Shown piece by piece: positions 41,595 through 50,374 of a stretch of 64,000 nt of DNA. The notes under the pieces were generated by a model. It saw nothing but the letters and a program-made list of their open reading frames with translations, was not told the origin of the DNA and did no database searches. The stretch's first letter is position 1. Each line of letters opens with the position of its first letter. This DNA comes from Paracoccaceae bacterium (GTDB lineage: Bacteria; Pseudomonadota; Alphaproteobacteria; Rhodobacterales; Rhodobacteraceae). The position numbers and the translations under genes were made by a program. Location of the stretch: NCBI GenBank assembly GCA_013003075.1, contig JABDLJ010000019.1, positions 89,759 to 153,758 of the forward strand. Reading direction: 5' to 3'.

Positions 41595-42088
41595 CAGTTT
41601 TCCCCGGCCTGAAAGACCGTTCGGACCCGGCCCTCCACGACAGCCGTGCCATCAACGAGATTGATTCGCATCCGGTCGCCGGAAAGCGCGTTCGGTCCTT
41701 GTGTCAGAAGAACGTCGCCCGAAAAGCTGAGCGTGCCGTCATCCACGTTATAGACGACCTCGCGCCCCTCGGCGGCCTCGGTTTCGGTGACGAAGGTGAC
41801 ACCGCCCAGGGCGATAAGCTCGGCGATGCCGCCGTCGTCGCCGCTGGCATAGGTGACACGCACCGAGCCGGCCGACAGCTTCATGTCGCCCTGAACGACC
41901 AGGACGTTGCCGGAAAAGACTGCAGTGCCGCTTTCCTGATCGACCTCAAGACTGTCCGCCGACACTTCGACTGGCTGGCTGGTGTCATGCGTCAGCGCGC
42001 CCAGCGATACCTGCATGCCTTGCGCAGCGGCAAGCGCCGCCCATAAGACCGCAGCCAGAACGGCAATCGAGGTTCGAATGAGGTTCAC
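41594..42088 (-). CDS. lptA: LPS transport periplasmic protein LptA (OstA-like)
   Basis: PVEVSADSLEVDQESGTAVFSGNVLVVQGDMKLSAGSVRVTY; adjacent to lptB. Confidence 0.9.
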   Translation of the reverse strand: MNLIRTSIAVLAAVLWAALAAAQGMQVSLGALTHDTSQPVEVSADSLEVDQESGTAVFSGNVLVVQGDMKLSAGSVRVTYASGDDGGIAELIALGGVTFVTETEAAEGREVVYNVDDGTLSFSGDVLLTQGPNALSGDRMRINLVDGTAVVEGRVRTVFQAGEN

Positions 42089-42094
42089 CGAAAT

Positions 42095-42703
42095 CTACCT
42101 TTGCTCCGTAGGCCGATATACCAGTTTCACGCCATCTTGGAAAACAAGAACATGTCTGCCGTCATCGTTGACGCGAAGAACCATTTTTCCGGCCGCCAGT
42201 TCACCGGCCGGCGTCTCGGCCCGGATGTCGCCCGAGGTTTCGGCATAGATGTCGCCCAGAGAGGCGGAAAACCCATCGGTGCGGATGGTGTAGCCTGTCG
42301 ATGTCTCGATCCGCACGTCGCCCTCCAGCATTGCGATCTGCTGGTCGATGTTGATGGCGCCCGACAGGCTTTGCACATCCACTCGGCCGCCGCCGGGGCT
42401 TTCAATGACACCGCGCAGATTGTCTGCCTGCAGGATTGCCGTATCGCCCTTCACGGGCCGCACCACATCCGCCCTGAAGGCCAGAGATGCGCCACCGCTT
42501 GTCATCCCGACGAAGCTTGGCTCGGACAGCCGCTGTTCGCCGGTGAATTCGCTGCCGTCATTGGCAAGAAACGGAAGTGTCCCATTCGGATCCGGAGCGC
42601 GCGCCAGTAGGAACAGGGTCGATAGAATAGCCAGCGCCAACAGCGGCAAGAAGACCTTCATGACCGCGATGAACCGCGAATAGGAGTTTTCCGAAAATGC
42701 CAT
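42095..42703 (-). CDS. lptC: LPS export system protein LptC
   Basis: Single N-terminal TM; repetitive OstA-like fold; adjacent to lptAB. Confidence 0.85.
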   Translation of the reverse strand: MAFSENSYSRFIAVMKVFLPLLALAILSTLFLLARAPDPNGTLPFLANDGSEFTGEQRLSEPSFVGMTSGGASLAFRADVVRPVKGDTAILQADNLRGVIESPGGGRVDVQSLSGAINIDQQIAMLEGDVRIETSTGYTIRTDGFSASLGDIYAETSGDIRAETPAGELAAGKMVLRVNDDGRHVLVFQDGVKLVYRPTEQR

Positions 42704-42797
42704 AGGCCTGCTGTATCGATACCGGACGGGCGGCCGGCGTTGATGTCATGTTACCCGATCTGGCCGCAATGGAAACGCAAGCAAGCCTGCGCCGGCG

Positions 42798-43409
42798 TCA
42801 ATGAGCGAAAATATCCACTTCCGGGTAGCCGACCAGATCAAGCTGGGCGCGCGTCGGAAGGAAATCAAAGCAGGATTGCGCCAGTTCTGCGCGGCCTTCG
42901 CGCGCCAGCCGGGCATCCAGCGACTCTTTCAGACGGTGCAGGTACAGCACGTCGGACGCTGCATAGGCCAGTTGCGCCTCGGTCAGGGTTTCCGCGCCCC
43001 AGTCGCTCATCTGTTGCAGCTTGGACACGTCGACGCCGATCAACTCTTCGAGAAGGTTCTTCAGTCCGTGCCGGTCGGTATAGGTGCGCACCAGCTTGGA
43101 CGCGATCTTCGTGCAATAGACCGGCGCGGCAAGCGCGCCGAAGGCATGGTACATCGCCGCGATATCGAAACGGCCGAAATGGAACAGCTTCAGGACATCG
43201 GGATCGTTCAGCATCCGCGCCAGGTTGGGGGCCTCGGTCTGGCCCTTGGCGATCTGAACGAGATGCGCGTTGCCATCGCCGCCCGACATCTGCACAAGGC
43301 ACAGCCGGTCGCGGTGCGGGTTCAGCCCCATCGTTTCGCAATCGATCGCGACCACGGGACCCAGATCGAGCCCGTCCGGTAGATCGCTCTGGTAGAGATG
43401 GTTGGCCAT
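42798..43409 (-). CDS. Ribonuclease D-like 3'-5' exonuclease (short form)
   Basis: VVAIDCETMGLNPHRDRLCLVQMSGGDGNAHLV; LFHFGRFDIAAMYHAFG; ELIGVDVSKLQQMSDWGAETLTEAQLAYAASDVLYL. Confidence 0.92.
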   Translation of the reverse strand: MANHLYQSDLPDGLDLGPVVAIDCETMGLNPHRDRLCLVQMSGGDGNAHLVQIAKGQTEAPNLARMLNDPDVLKLFHFGRFDIAAMYHAFGALAAPVYCTKIASKLVRTYTDRHGLKNLLEELIGVDVSKLQQMSDWGAETLTEAQLAYAASDVLYLHRLKESLDARLAREGRAELAQSCFDFLPTRAQLDLVGYPEVDIFAH

Positions 43410-43502
43410 ATCGCGCCTCTTAGTCTGCCGGTCCCGAGGGGGATACGCGGCGAAGGTTACCAAATCAATGGCGGGATCGGCATTGTACCGGGGTGTGGCG
43501 CG

Positions 43503-44705
43503 TCAGGTCACACGGCTGGCCTGCTTGAGGTCGGGCCTGTCCCACAATCCGCGCTCCAGGATTTCCTGCAGGATATCGACCGCGCTGCGCACGTCGCCAT
43601 CGTCAAGATAAAGCGGTGTGAAGCCAAATCGCATGATGTCCGGCGCGCGGTAGTCGCCGATCACGTCGCGCTCGATCAGCGCGCGCATGGCGGCATAGCC
43701 ATTCTTGTATGCGAACGATACCTGCGAGCCCCGCTTGGCCGGATCGCGCGGGCTGGCCAGCGTCAGGCCGGGGCAGCGGCTCTCGACTTCGGCGATGAAG
43801 AGCTCTGACAGTGCGATACTGGCTGCGCGCAAAGCGCCGATATCCACATCGTCCCAGACCTTCAGCGCCTCTTCCAAAGCCGTCATCTGAAGCACCGGCG
43901 GTGTGCCAACCCGCATTCGCTCGATGCTTGCGGCGGGGCGGTAGGACGGCTCGAACGCGAACGGGGCATCATGGCCAAGCCAGCCGCTGAGCGCCGGCTC
44001 CACGCTGTCCACGATGTCGGGACGGACATAGATGAAGGCCGGCGCGCCGGGGCCGCCATTGAGATATTTGTAGGTGCAGCCCACGGCGAACTCGCAGCCC
44101 GAGCCCGCCAGATCAACAGGGACCGCGCCAGCGCTGTGGGCCAGATCCCAGACCATGACCGCGCCCGCCTCGTGCGTCTTGCGGGTGATGGCGTCCATGT
44201 CGTGCATTTGCCCGGTGCGGTATCCCACCTGGGTCAGCATGACGACGGCGATCTCGTCAGTGATTGCGCCAGACACGGCGTCCGGCTCGACCACCCGCAG
44301 CTCATGCCCCTTTCCGAGGTGCCGGATCAGACCCTCGGCCATATAAAGATCGGACGGAAAGTTGCCGCTGTCGGACAGGATCACCTTGCGGCCTGGGCGC
44401 ATCTCCAGCGCGGCTGACAACGCCTGGAACACCTTGATAGACAAAGTATCGCCCATGGTGACAGAGCCTTCAGGCGCACCGATCAGCCGGGCCACCTGGT
44501 TGCCGACACGGGCCGGCTGGTCCATCCATTCGTCCTGGTTCCAGCCCTTTATCAGGTGCTGGCCCCACTCATCGGACACCACCTGGTTCAGCCGCTCGGG
44601 CACGGCGCGGGGCAGCGGCCCAAGCGAGTTGCCGTCCAGGTAAATGACGCGCTTGGGCAGGATGAACCTGTCCTTGACGGGAAGCCGGGTCGACAGATCT
44701 ATCAT
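43503..44705 (-). CDS. kynU: Kynureninase
   Basis: IYLDGNSLGPLPRAVPERL; VMVWDLAHSAGAVPVDLAGSGCEFAVGCTYKYLNGGPGAPAF. Confidence 0.96.
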   Translation of the reverse strand: MIDLSTRLPVKDRFILPKRVIYLDGNSLGPLPRAVPERLNQVVSDEWGQHLIKGWNQDEWMDQPARVGNQVARLIGAPEGSVTMGDTLSIKVFQALSAALEMRPGRKVILSDSGNFPSDLYMAEGLIRHLGKGHELRVVEPDAVSGAITDEIAVVMLTQVGYRTGQMHDMDAITRKTHEAGAVMVWDLAHSAGAVPVDLAGSGCEFAVGCTYKYLNGGPGAPAFIYVRPDIVDSVEPALSGWLGHDAPFAFEPSYRPAASIERMRVGTPPVLQMTALEEALKVWDDVDIGALRAASIALSELFIAEVESRCPGLTLASPRDPAKRGSQVSFAYKNGYAAMRALIERDVIGDYRAPDIMRFGFTPLYLDDGDVRSAVDILQEILERGLWDRPDLKQASRVT

Positions 44706-45538
44706 CACAGTTGGCCTCTCATGTTCCAAAGTTCGGGGAAAAGTTCGACCTCGAGCATTCTTCGCAGGTACTTCACGCCCGACGTTCCGCCGGTGCCGCG
44801 CCTCAGGCCGATGATGCGCTCGACGGTGGTGACGTGGTTGAAGCGCCAGCGGCGGAAGTAATCCTCCAGGTCCACCAGCTTCTCGGCAAGCTCGTAAAGC
44901 TCCCAATGTTCGGACGGCGCACGGTAGACGCTGGTCCAGGCCCGCATCACCTCATCTGCCGCGCGGTGCGGCTGATCCATCCGGTAGACCCCGCGATCGA
45001 AGGACAGGCCCAGCGCCTCGGCAAGGCAGTCGAGAACCACATGATAAAGCGACGGGGTGCCCAGTTCCTGCTTGAGCATGTGCAGAAGCTCGGGCCGGTG
45101 CTCGTGGACCTTCAGCATCGCGGTGTTGCGGTTGCCCAGGATGAATTCGATCAGCCGGTACTGGTGCGACTGAAAGCCCGAGGACGAGCCAAGGCTATCG
45201 CGGAACTCGGAATACTCGCTTGGCGTCATCGTCCGCAGCACGTCCCAGGCGCTGTTGAGCTGCTCGAATATCCGCGCAACGCGGGTCAGCATCTTGAAGG
45301 CGGGCGCGAATTGCCGCTGGCCCAGCACATCCCGCGCGGAAGACAGCTCGTGAAGCGCAAGGCGCATCCACAGCTCGGACGTCTGGTGCTGGATGATGAA
45401 CAGCATCTCGTCATGCGCATCGGTCTGCCGTTTCTGCGCGCCAAGGATCGGGTCAAGCGACAGGTAGTCGATGTAGCTCATGTCCTGAGCAAAGGACATC
45501 TTGGCGCCGTCCTTTGTGGGGTCATATGCACCGCTCAT
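44705..45538 (-). CDS. kynA: Tryptophan 2,3-dioxygenase
   Basis: [75 protein letters not shown]. Confidence 0.96.
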   Translation of the reverse strand: MSGAYDPTKDGAKMSFAQDMSYIDYLSLDPILGAQKRQTDAHDEMLFIIQHQTSELWMRLALHELSSARDVLGQRQFAPAFKMLTRVARIFEQLNSAWDVLRTMTPSEYSEFRDSLGSSSGFQSHQYRLIEFILGNRNTAMLKVHEHRPELLHMLKQELGTPSLYHVVLDCLAEALGLSFDRGVYRMDQPHRAADEVMRAWTSVYRAPSEHWELYELAEKLVDLEDYFRRWRFNHVTTVERIIGLRRGTGGTSGVKYLRRMLEVELFPELWNMRGQL

Positions 45539-45597
45539 CGTACACCTCCGTTGATACCTTGATCGCGATGTCCGCTCGGTCCTCTTGGCTGTGAAAG

Positions 45598-45615
45598 GCG
45601 CCGGCACGCCGGCGC
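45598..45615. other. Perfect hairpin in kynA / YeeE intergenic region
   Basis: GCGCCGGC-AC-GCCGGCGC. Confidence 0.4.
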
Positions 45616-45953
45616 AAAGGTGCGCGCTGGGCGATGGTACAGGCTTTTCATGCCGCATCCCACTCTGCAACCGTTTCAGGCTTCTGCGGATCGCCACACA
45701 GCGCCTGGCGCTTCGGCACCCGCGAAATCGCGCCGCATGCATCCGAAAACCCGTTCTATCACCGTCCTGCCCAAAACTAAGGAACCTGTCCGGTTTTGGG
45801 GGCGCGTTCAGGAATATCATTCTGCGCGCCTGTCGGAGTGCCGGTAAGGCGTTCTGACATAGAGTATTTTTCCAGAACGAGCCGCCGCAGTGCCGCCCTT
45901 GAAGACCGCCTGAGGCCAAGCTAATTGCACCCGATCAGTGAACGGATACTGCC

Positions 45954-47018
45954 ATGATTTTCGAGCTATACGATTTGAACGTGAGCCCCATGTTGCTTGC
46001 CGTTGTCTTTGGCGCGGTGATTGGTCTGCTGTTTGGCGCTGCCGCCCAGATCAGCCGGTTCTGCCTGCGCCGGGGGCTTGTTGCCGGTCCTGACAGGCGC
46101 GCCGCGCTGGGCGTATGGCTGTTTGCGCTGTTCGTGGCGACGGTCGCCACCCAGCTTGCGGCCTCGTTCGGGTGGATCGATCTGTCCGGCCACCGTTTTG
46201 CCGCGGCGTCGGTGCCGCTGGGCGCTGCCGTGATCGGCGGTCTGGCGTTCGGCGCCGGCATGGTGCTGACCCGGGGCTGCGTATCGCGCCTGACGGTTCT
46301 TGGCGGCAGCGGCAATCTGCGTGCGCTCTTTGTTCTTCTGGTCTTTGCCGTCGTGGCGCATGCGACGCTGAAAGGCGTCCTGGCGCCGCTGCGGGTGAGT
46401 GCCGGCTCGCTGACGGTCGATCTTGGCAGCGCGGCAACGGCGCACGGCCTGCCCGGCGGCGCCGCGCTTTGGACGGCAGTTCTGGGCGCGCTTTGCCTGG
46501 GGCTCGTCCTGCGCTCGGGCGCCGCGCTGCGCCATCTGGCGCTGGCGGGCGTGATCGGCGTGCTGGTGCCATTGGGATGGTTCGGAACAGGGGTCTTTTT
46601 GTACGACGACTTCGACCCGATCGCGCTGGAAACCCTGTCCTTCACCGCGCCCTGGGCCGACACGCTTTTCTGGAGCATTGCGTCCACATCGATCCCTGCC
46701 GGCTTTGGCACTGGACTGCTGGCGGGCGTGATCGTCGGCGCCGCGGTCTCTGCGTTTATTCGCCGCGAAACCGAACTGGTCAGCTTTGAAAGCCCCGCGC
46801 AGACGCTGCGCTATCTTGCCGGAGGCGCCCTGATGGGCTTTGGCGGTGTTCTGGCGGGCGGATGCACCGTCGGCGCAGGCCTGTCCGGTTTCTCGAGCCT
46901 GAGCGTTGCTGCCGGTCTTGCGCTGTTGTCGATGATGGCGGGCGCAGTTCTGACCGATCGCGCCGTCGACCGCCCGCGGCGCGGCACGGTTGCGGGCTTC
47001 GCAACGCCAGCCGAATAG
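45954..47018 (+). CDS. YeeE/YedE family membrane protein (SoxT/TsuA-like sulfur-compound permease)
   Basis: AQISRFCLRRGL; GMVLTRGCVSRLTVLGGSGNLRALFVLLVFAVVAHATLKGVLAPLR; GGVLAGGCTVGAGLSGFSSLS. Confidence 0.87.
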   Translation: MIFELYDLNVSPMLLAVVFGAVIGLLFGAAAQISRFCLRRGLVAGPDRRAALGVWLFALFVATVATQLAASFGWIDLSGHRFAAASVPLGAAVIGGLAFGAGMVLTRGCVSRLTVLGGSGNLRALFVLLVFAVVAHATLKGVLAPLRVSAGSLTVDLGSAATAHGLPGGAALWTAVLGALCLGLVLRSGAALRHLALAGVIGVLVPLGWFGTGVFLYDDFDPIALETLSFTAPWADTLFWSIASTSIPAGFGTGLLAGVIVGAAVSAFIRRETELVSFESPAQTLRYLAGGALMGFGGVLAGGCTVGAGLSGFSSLSVAAGLALLSMMAGAVLTDRAVDRPRRGTVAGFATPAE

Positions 47019-47060
47019 CCCGGCCGTTTCGTAATCGCCCCTCAGAATGCACAGCTGATT

Positions 47061-47085
47061 ACCGCGCCCCACGGGGCGCGGTTTG
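47061..47085 (+). terminator. Hairpin terminator between convergent YeeE gene and end of sox operon
   Basis: ACCGCGCCCC ACGG GGCGCGGT TTG. Confidence 0.6.
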
Positions 47086-47096
47086 CGTTCCGGGCG

Positions 47097-47540
47097 CTAC
47101 TGTTCGGCAGCTTCGCGGCTGATATCATCGAGTAGCGCCTGGACCTCTTGCATCGGCCCGTCCGGGAAATGGCGATATCCGATTTCAACCGAACCGTCCC
47201 GGTCAGTCACGAAGATCGCGTAGGGACAATGCCGGATGTTCGAGGGATCGGCCTCCATCACTTTCCGCGACAGGACCGCCGAGCAGAACAGAAAAATATC
47301 GGCATTGTCGAAGATCACCGCGTCGCTGCCGACATCCGCGCCGGTGCGGGTCAGCATTTCGCCGGTGTGGCTGACATAGTCGATGACCAGGCCCCGATCC
47401 AGGATTGCGCTTTCGACGTTGAAGGTCGCGTCGTCGAATTCCCCGTCGAAGGCGTAACTGGTCATATCCTGCGCCAGTACGGCTGGTGCGATGAGGCATG
47501 TCGCGGCAAAAATGGCCGCTGCGGTTCGTGTTGGCTTCAT
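47097..47540 (-). CDS. DUF302-like periplasmic protein in sox operon
   Basis: Signal peptide; FDDATFNVESAILDRGLVIDYVSHTGEML...FCSAVLSRKVMEADPSNIRHCPYAIFVTDRDGSVEIGYRHFP. Confidence 0.8.
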   Translation of the reverse strand: MKPTRTAAAIFAATCLIAPAVLAQDMTSYAFDGEFDDATFNVESAILDRGLVIDYVSHTGEMLTRTGADVGSDAVIFDNADIFLFCSAVLSRKVMEADPSNIRHCPYAIFVTDRDGSVEIGYRHFPDGPMQEVQALLDDISREAAEQ

Positions 47541-47560
47541 ATCGGCTCCTTTCCGGCCGG

Positions 47561-48649
47561 CTACATCTCGGCACTGTCGAAGGTTTTGAGGTATTCGATG
47601 ACGGCCTTGGCATCTGCATCGCTTTTGAAGCCCCGGAACGACATCTTGGTGCCCTTCATGTATGTCTTGGGGTTTGCCATAAAGGCAGCAAGTTCGTCTT
47701 CCGTCCAGACAAGCCCCTTTTCACCGGCCGCCTGCATGGGCCGAGAGTAACGGAAACCCTCCAGGGCGCCTGCCGTACGACCGACAATGGCGTTCAGAAC
47801 CGGGCCAGAGCGATTTTTCGCGCCGGCGCCGACCTGGTGACAGGACTTGCACTGGCGGAATAGCTTCTCACCGGCCGCTGCAAGCTCGGTATCAATTGAC
47901 GCCATCTGCATAGTTGCTTCTTCTGCGGGCTCTTCTGCCGGGGCCTCGGCCATATCGGCGGTTGCGTCAATCTTGGGCTTGGGGTTGCGCACGGCCTCCA
48001 CAGCGTCCTTCAACTGCCTGGCCTTGGTCTCTTCGGGGGTAACGTCCAGAACAGCGGCCCGCATCGTGATCTCGACGCTGTCTTTGCAGTTTTCCATGCA
48101 GACCTCGCCACTGAGCGCTGTAAGCTCCACCTCGGCCCGATCGTCCAGGAAGAAGTTATCCTCGTTCGGCAGACGGATCCCGGCGAAATTCTCGTGGCTA
48201 AGCTCGAATTCATCGTCGACGATATCGTTGAGATACAGAAGATATGCCGTGATCGCGTAGACATCATCGGCCGGCAGGGATTGTGCATCGCCGAAGGGCA
48301 TCGCGCGGTGCACGTAGTCATAGACGGTCGACAGATATGGCCAGTAGGATCCGATGGTCTTGACCGGTCGCTGATCGGTCAGTGTATCGAACCCTCCGGC
48401 AAGCTGCGGCCAGCGGCCAACCGCTTCGCCAAAGTCACCGTGACAGATGGCGCATTTCTCCGAAAAAATCTCTTCGCCGGTGAAGACATCGCCGCTGCCT
48501 TCGGGAAGTCCCATGCCATCTGGCCGTACGTCGATATCCCAGGCTGCGATTTCCTCGGTCAGGGCAGGGCGGCCAAGACCATATCCGTCCGCCAGCGCGG
48601 GACTGGCGACAAGCAGCGCGCCTGCGCAGGCTTTAAGAAACTTCGACAT
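47561..48649 (-). CDS. soxD: Sulfite dehydrogenase cytochrome subunit SoxD (diheme c-type)
   Basis: Two haem motifs CAICH and CKSCH; signal peptide; directly downstream of soxC. Confidence 0.93.
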   Translation of the reverse strand: MSKFLKACAGALLVASPALADGYGLGRPALTEEIAAWDIDVRPDGMGLPEGSGDVFTGEEIFSEKCAICHGDFGEAVGRWPQLAGGFDTLTDQRPVKTIGSYWPYLSTVYDYVHRAMPFGDAQSLPADDVYAITAYLLYLNDIVDDEFELSHENFAGIRLPNEDNFFLDDRAEVELTALSGEVCMENCKDSVEITMRAAVLDVTPEETKARQLKDAVEAVRNPKPKIDATADMAEAPAEEPAEEATMQMASIDTELAAAGEKLFRQCKSCHQVGAGAKNRSGPVLNAIVGRTAGALEGFRYSRPMQAAGEKGLVWTEDELAAFMANPKTYMKGTKMSFRGFKSDADAKAVIEYLKTFDSAEM

Positions 48650-49889
48650 TTTCAGCCACCCCCTGCTCGTTGACGTACCAGGTCTGGATACCGTTGTTGT
48701 GATAGATCGAGTTCTCGCCCCGGAACGCGCGCAGCTGGTCCTTGGTGGGTTGCACGTAGCCGGTTGAATCGTGGGCGCGGCTTTGCAGCAATAGCGGCCC
48801 GCCATCCCAGTCGAACTCGTAGTAAAAGCGATGCAGCGATTTTTCCGCGCTGGGGCCAGACATGCGGGCCTGATGCCAGGTCTTGCCGCCATCGATCGTG
48901 ACATCGACGCGCGGGATCGAGCCGCGACCCGACCATGCCACACCGGTGATCACCGTGTGTCCCCGGCCATGCGTGATCGGTGCCTGCGGGCTTGGATTGG
49001 TGATGACCGATTTTGCGTCCATCACCCAGGTGAAGCGCCGCGCGCTGCCGTCTTCGAGAAGGTCGGTGTATTTAGAGGTCTCTTCGCGGTGGTGCCACGG
49101 CTGATCGCCAACCTCGAGCCGGCGCAGCCATTTCACCCACATGTTGCCTTCCCAGCCCGGCACGACCAGCCGCACCGGGTATCCCTGCTCGGGCCGCAGC
49201 GCCTCGCCGTTCATCTTGAAGGCGACAAGGCAGTCATCCATCGCCTTCTCGATCGGGATCGAGCGCGTCATGGCGCTGGCATCGGCGCCTTCCGGCATCA
49301 CCCATTTGCCGTTTGTCTTCACGCCGGCTTCTTCCAGAAGATACCGCAGCGGCACCCCGGTATAGAGAACGTTGTGGATCATGCCGTGAGTGAACTGGCA
49401 GCCGTTCAGTTGCGAGCCGCGCCACTCCATCCCCGAGTTAGCGGCGCACTCCAGGAAGTACATCCGGTTTTCGCGTGGAAACCGCATGATATCCTGCATC
49501 GTGAAGACCAAAGGTGTGTCGACCAGACCGTTGATCATCAGCCGGTGCCGGGCGGGATCGACTTCGGCGATGCCGGCATGGTGCCGCTCAAAGCAAAGGC
49601 CGTTCGGCGTAATGACACCGTCAAGCTCGTGCAGCGGCGTGAAGTTGACCGATGACACCGGATCGGCCGTCAGCCACTCGACATTGCGCCGCTTGACATG
49701 CGCTTCATGCGGTGAGGGAGAGCCGTAGGGGCGCGCATCGACACCGTCGCCCAGCGCCTGGTTCCAGGGCTGAAGATTGGTGATCGCGGGATCTGCCGCC
49801 TGGGCTTTGGCCCCGCGGCCTGTCAGCGCAGCCGCGCCTGCGGCCAGCCCTGCGCCAAGCACCCCGCGGCGTGTTGGGTTCGATGTCAT
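48633..49889 (-). CDS. soxC: Sulfur/sulfite dehydrogenase molybdopterin subunit SoxC
   Basis: Tat-type signal TRRGVLGAGLAAGAAALTGRGAKA; FLECAANSGMEWRG; VPGWEGNMWVKWLRRLEVGDQPW. Confidence 0.95.
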   Translation of the reverse strand: MTSNPTRRGVLGAGLAAGAAALTGRGAKAQAADPAITNLQPWNQALGDGVDARPYGSPSPHEAHVKRRNVEWLTADPVSSVNFTPLHELDGVITPNGLCFERHHAGIAEVDPARHRLMINGLVDTPLVFTMQDIMRFPRENRMYFLECAANSGMEWRGSQLNGCQFTHGMIHNVLYTGVPLRYLLEEAGVKTNGKWVMPEGADASAMTRSIPIEKAMDDCLVAFKMNGEALRPEQGYPVRLVVPGWEGNMWVKWLRRLEVGDQPWHHREETSKYTDLLEDGSARRFTWVMDAKSVITNPSPQAPITHGRGHTVITGVAWSGRGSIPRVDVTIDGGKTWHQARMSGPSAEKSLHRFYYEFDWDGGPLLLQSRAHDSTGYVQPTKDQLRAFRGENSIYHNNGIQTWYVNEQGVAENVEVS

Positions 49890-49917
49890 TGCGCGCTCCT
49901 TTGCTTGCGTATCCTGC

Positions 49918-50355
49918 CTACGGGCGGACGTAGGCGTAGCCCTGTTCTTGCAGCTCGATCAGGCGGACGACGCCCGAGGGCACGACCGAGGCCTCGTCCA
50001 TCAGTGCGATGTTGCTGCCGGCTTTCTCGCTCATTTTGCGATGCGTGTTGCCGCAGGCGGCAAAGCTGAGATTGTCAAGCTCCAGCGACATCACCGAGAT
50101 CCGGTCGGCGACCGGGCTTTTGTCCGGTATCAGCATATTCAGCCCGGGCCCGTAGGCCACGACTTCGACAACGACCTCGTCTCCCTGGCTTTCATAAAAC
50201 GCATTGATATTGGCCACGTTATTCAGGGCCATGTTCATCACCGCGGGATCGTTCTGATTGACATGCACGGCAACGTAGTGAGTCTGGCCATCTGCCAGCG
50301 CGCCGGTAGCGCCCGCCACAGCGAGCGCGAGTGCCGAAAGTGTCGTTTTCATCAA
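49918..50355 (-). CDS. DsrE-family-like periplasmic protein between soxB and soxC
   Basis: Signal peptide; HYVAVHVNQNDPAVMNMALNNVANINAFYESQGDEVVVEVVAYGPGLNML...LSFAACGNTHRKMSEKAG. Confidence 0.82.
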   Translation of the reverse strand: MMKTTLSALALAVAGATGALADGQTHYVAVHVNQNDPAVMNMALNNVANINAFYESQGDEVVVEVVAYGPGLNMLIPDKSPVADRISVMSLELDNLSFAACGNTHRKMSEKAGSNIALMDEASVVPSGVVRLIELQEQGYAYVRP

Positions 50356-50374
50356 TTCATCCTCCCTTGGATGG

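Noticed and set aside
45966-47072. 368-aa minus-strand ORF opposite the YeeE/YedE gene
   Set aside because: Arg/Gln/Ala-rich shadow of a hydrophobic membrane protein gene.
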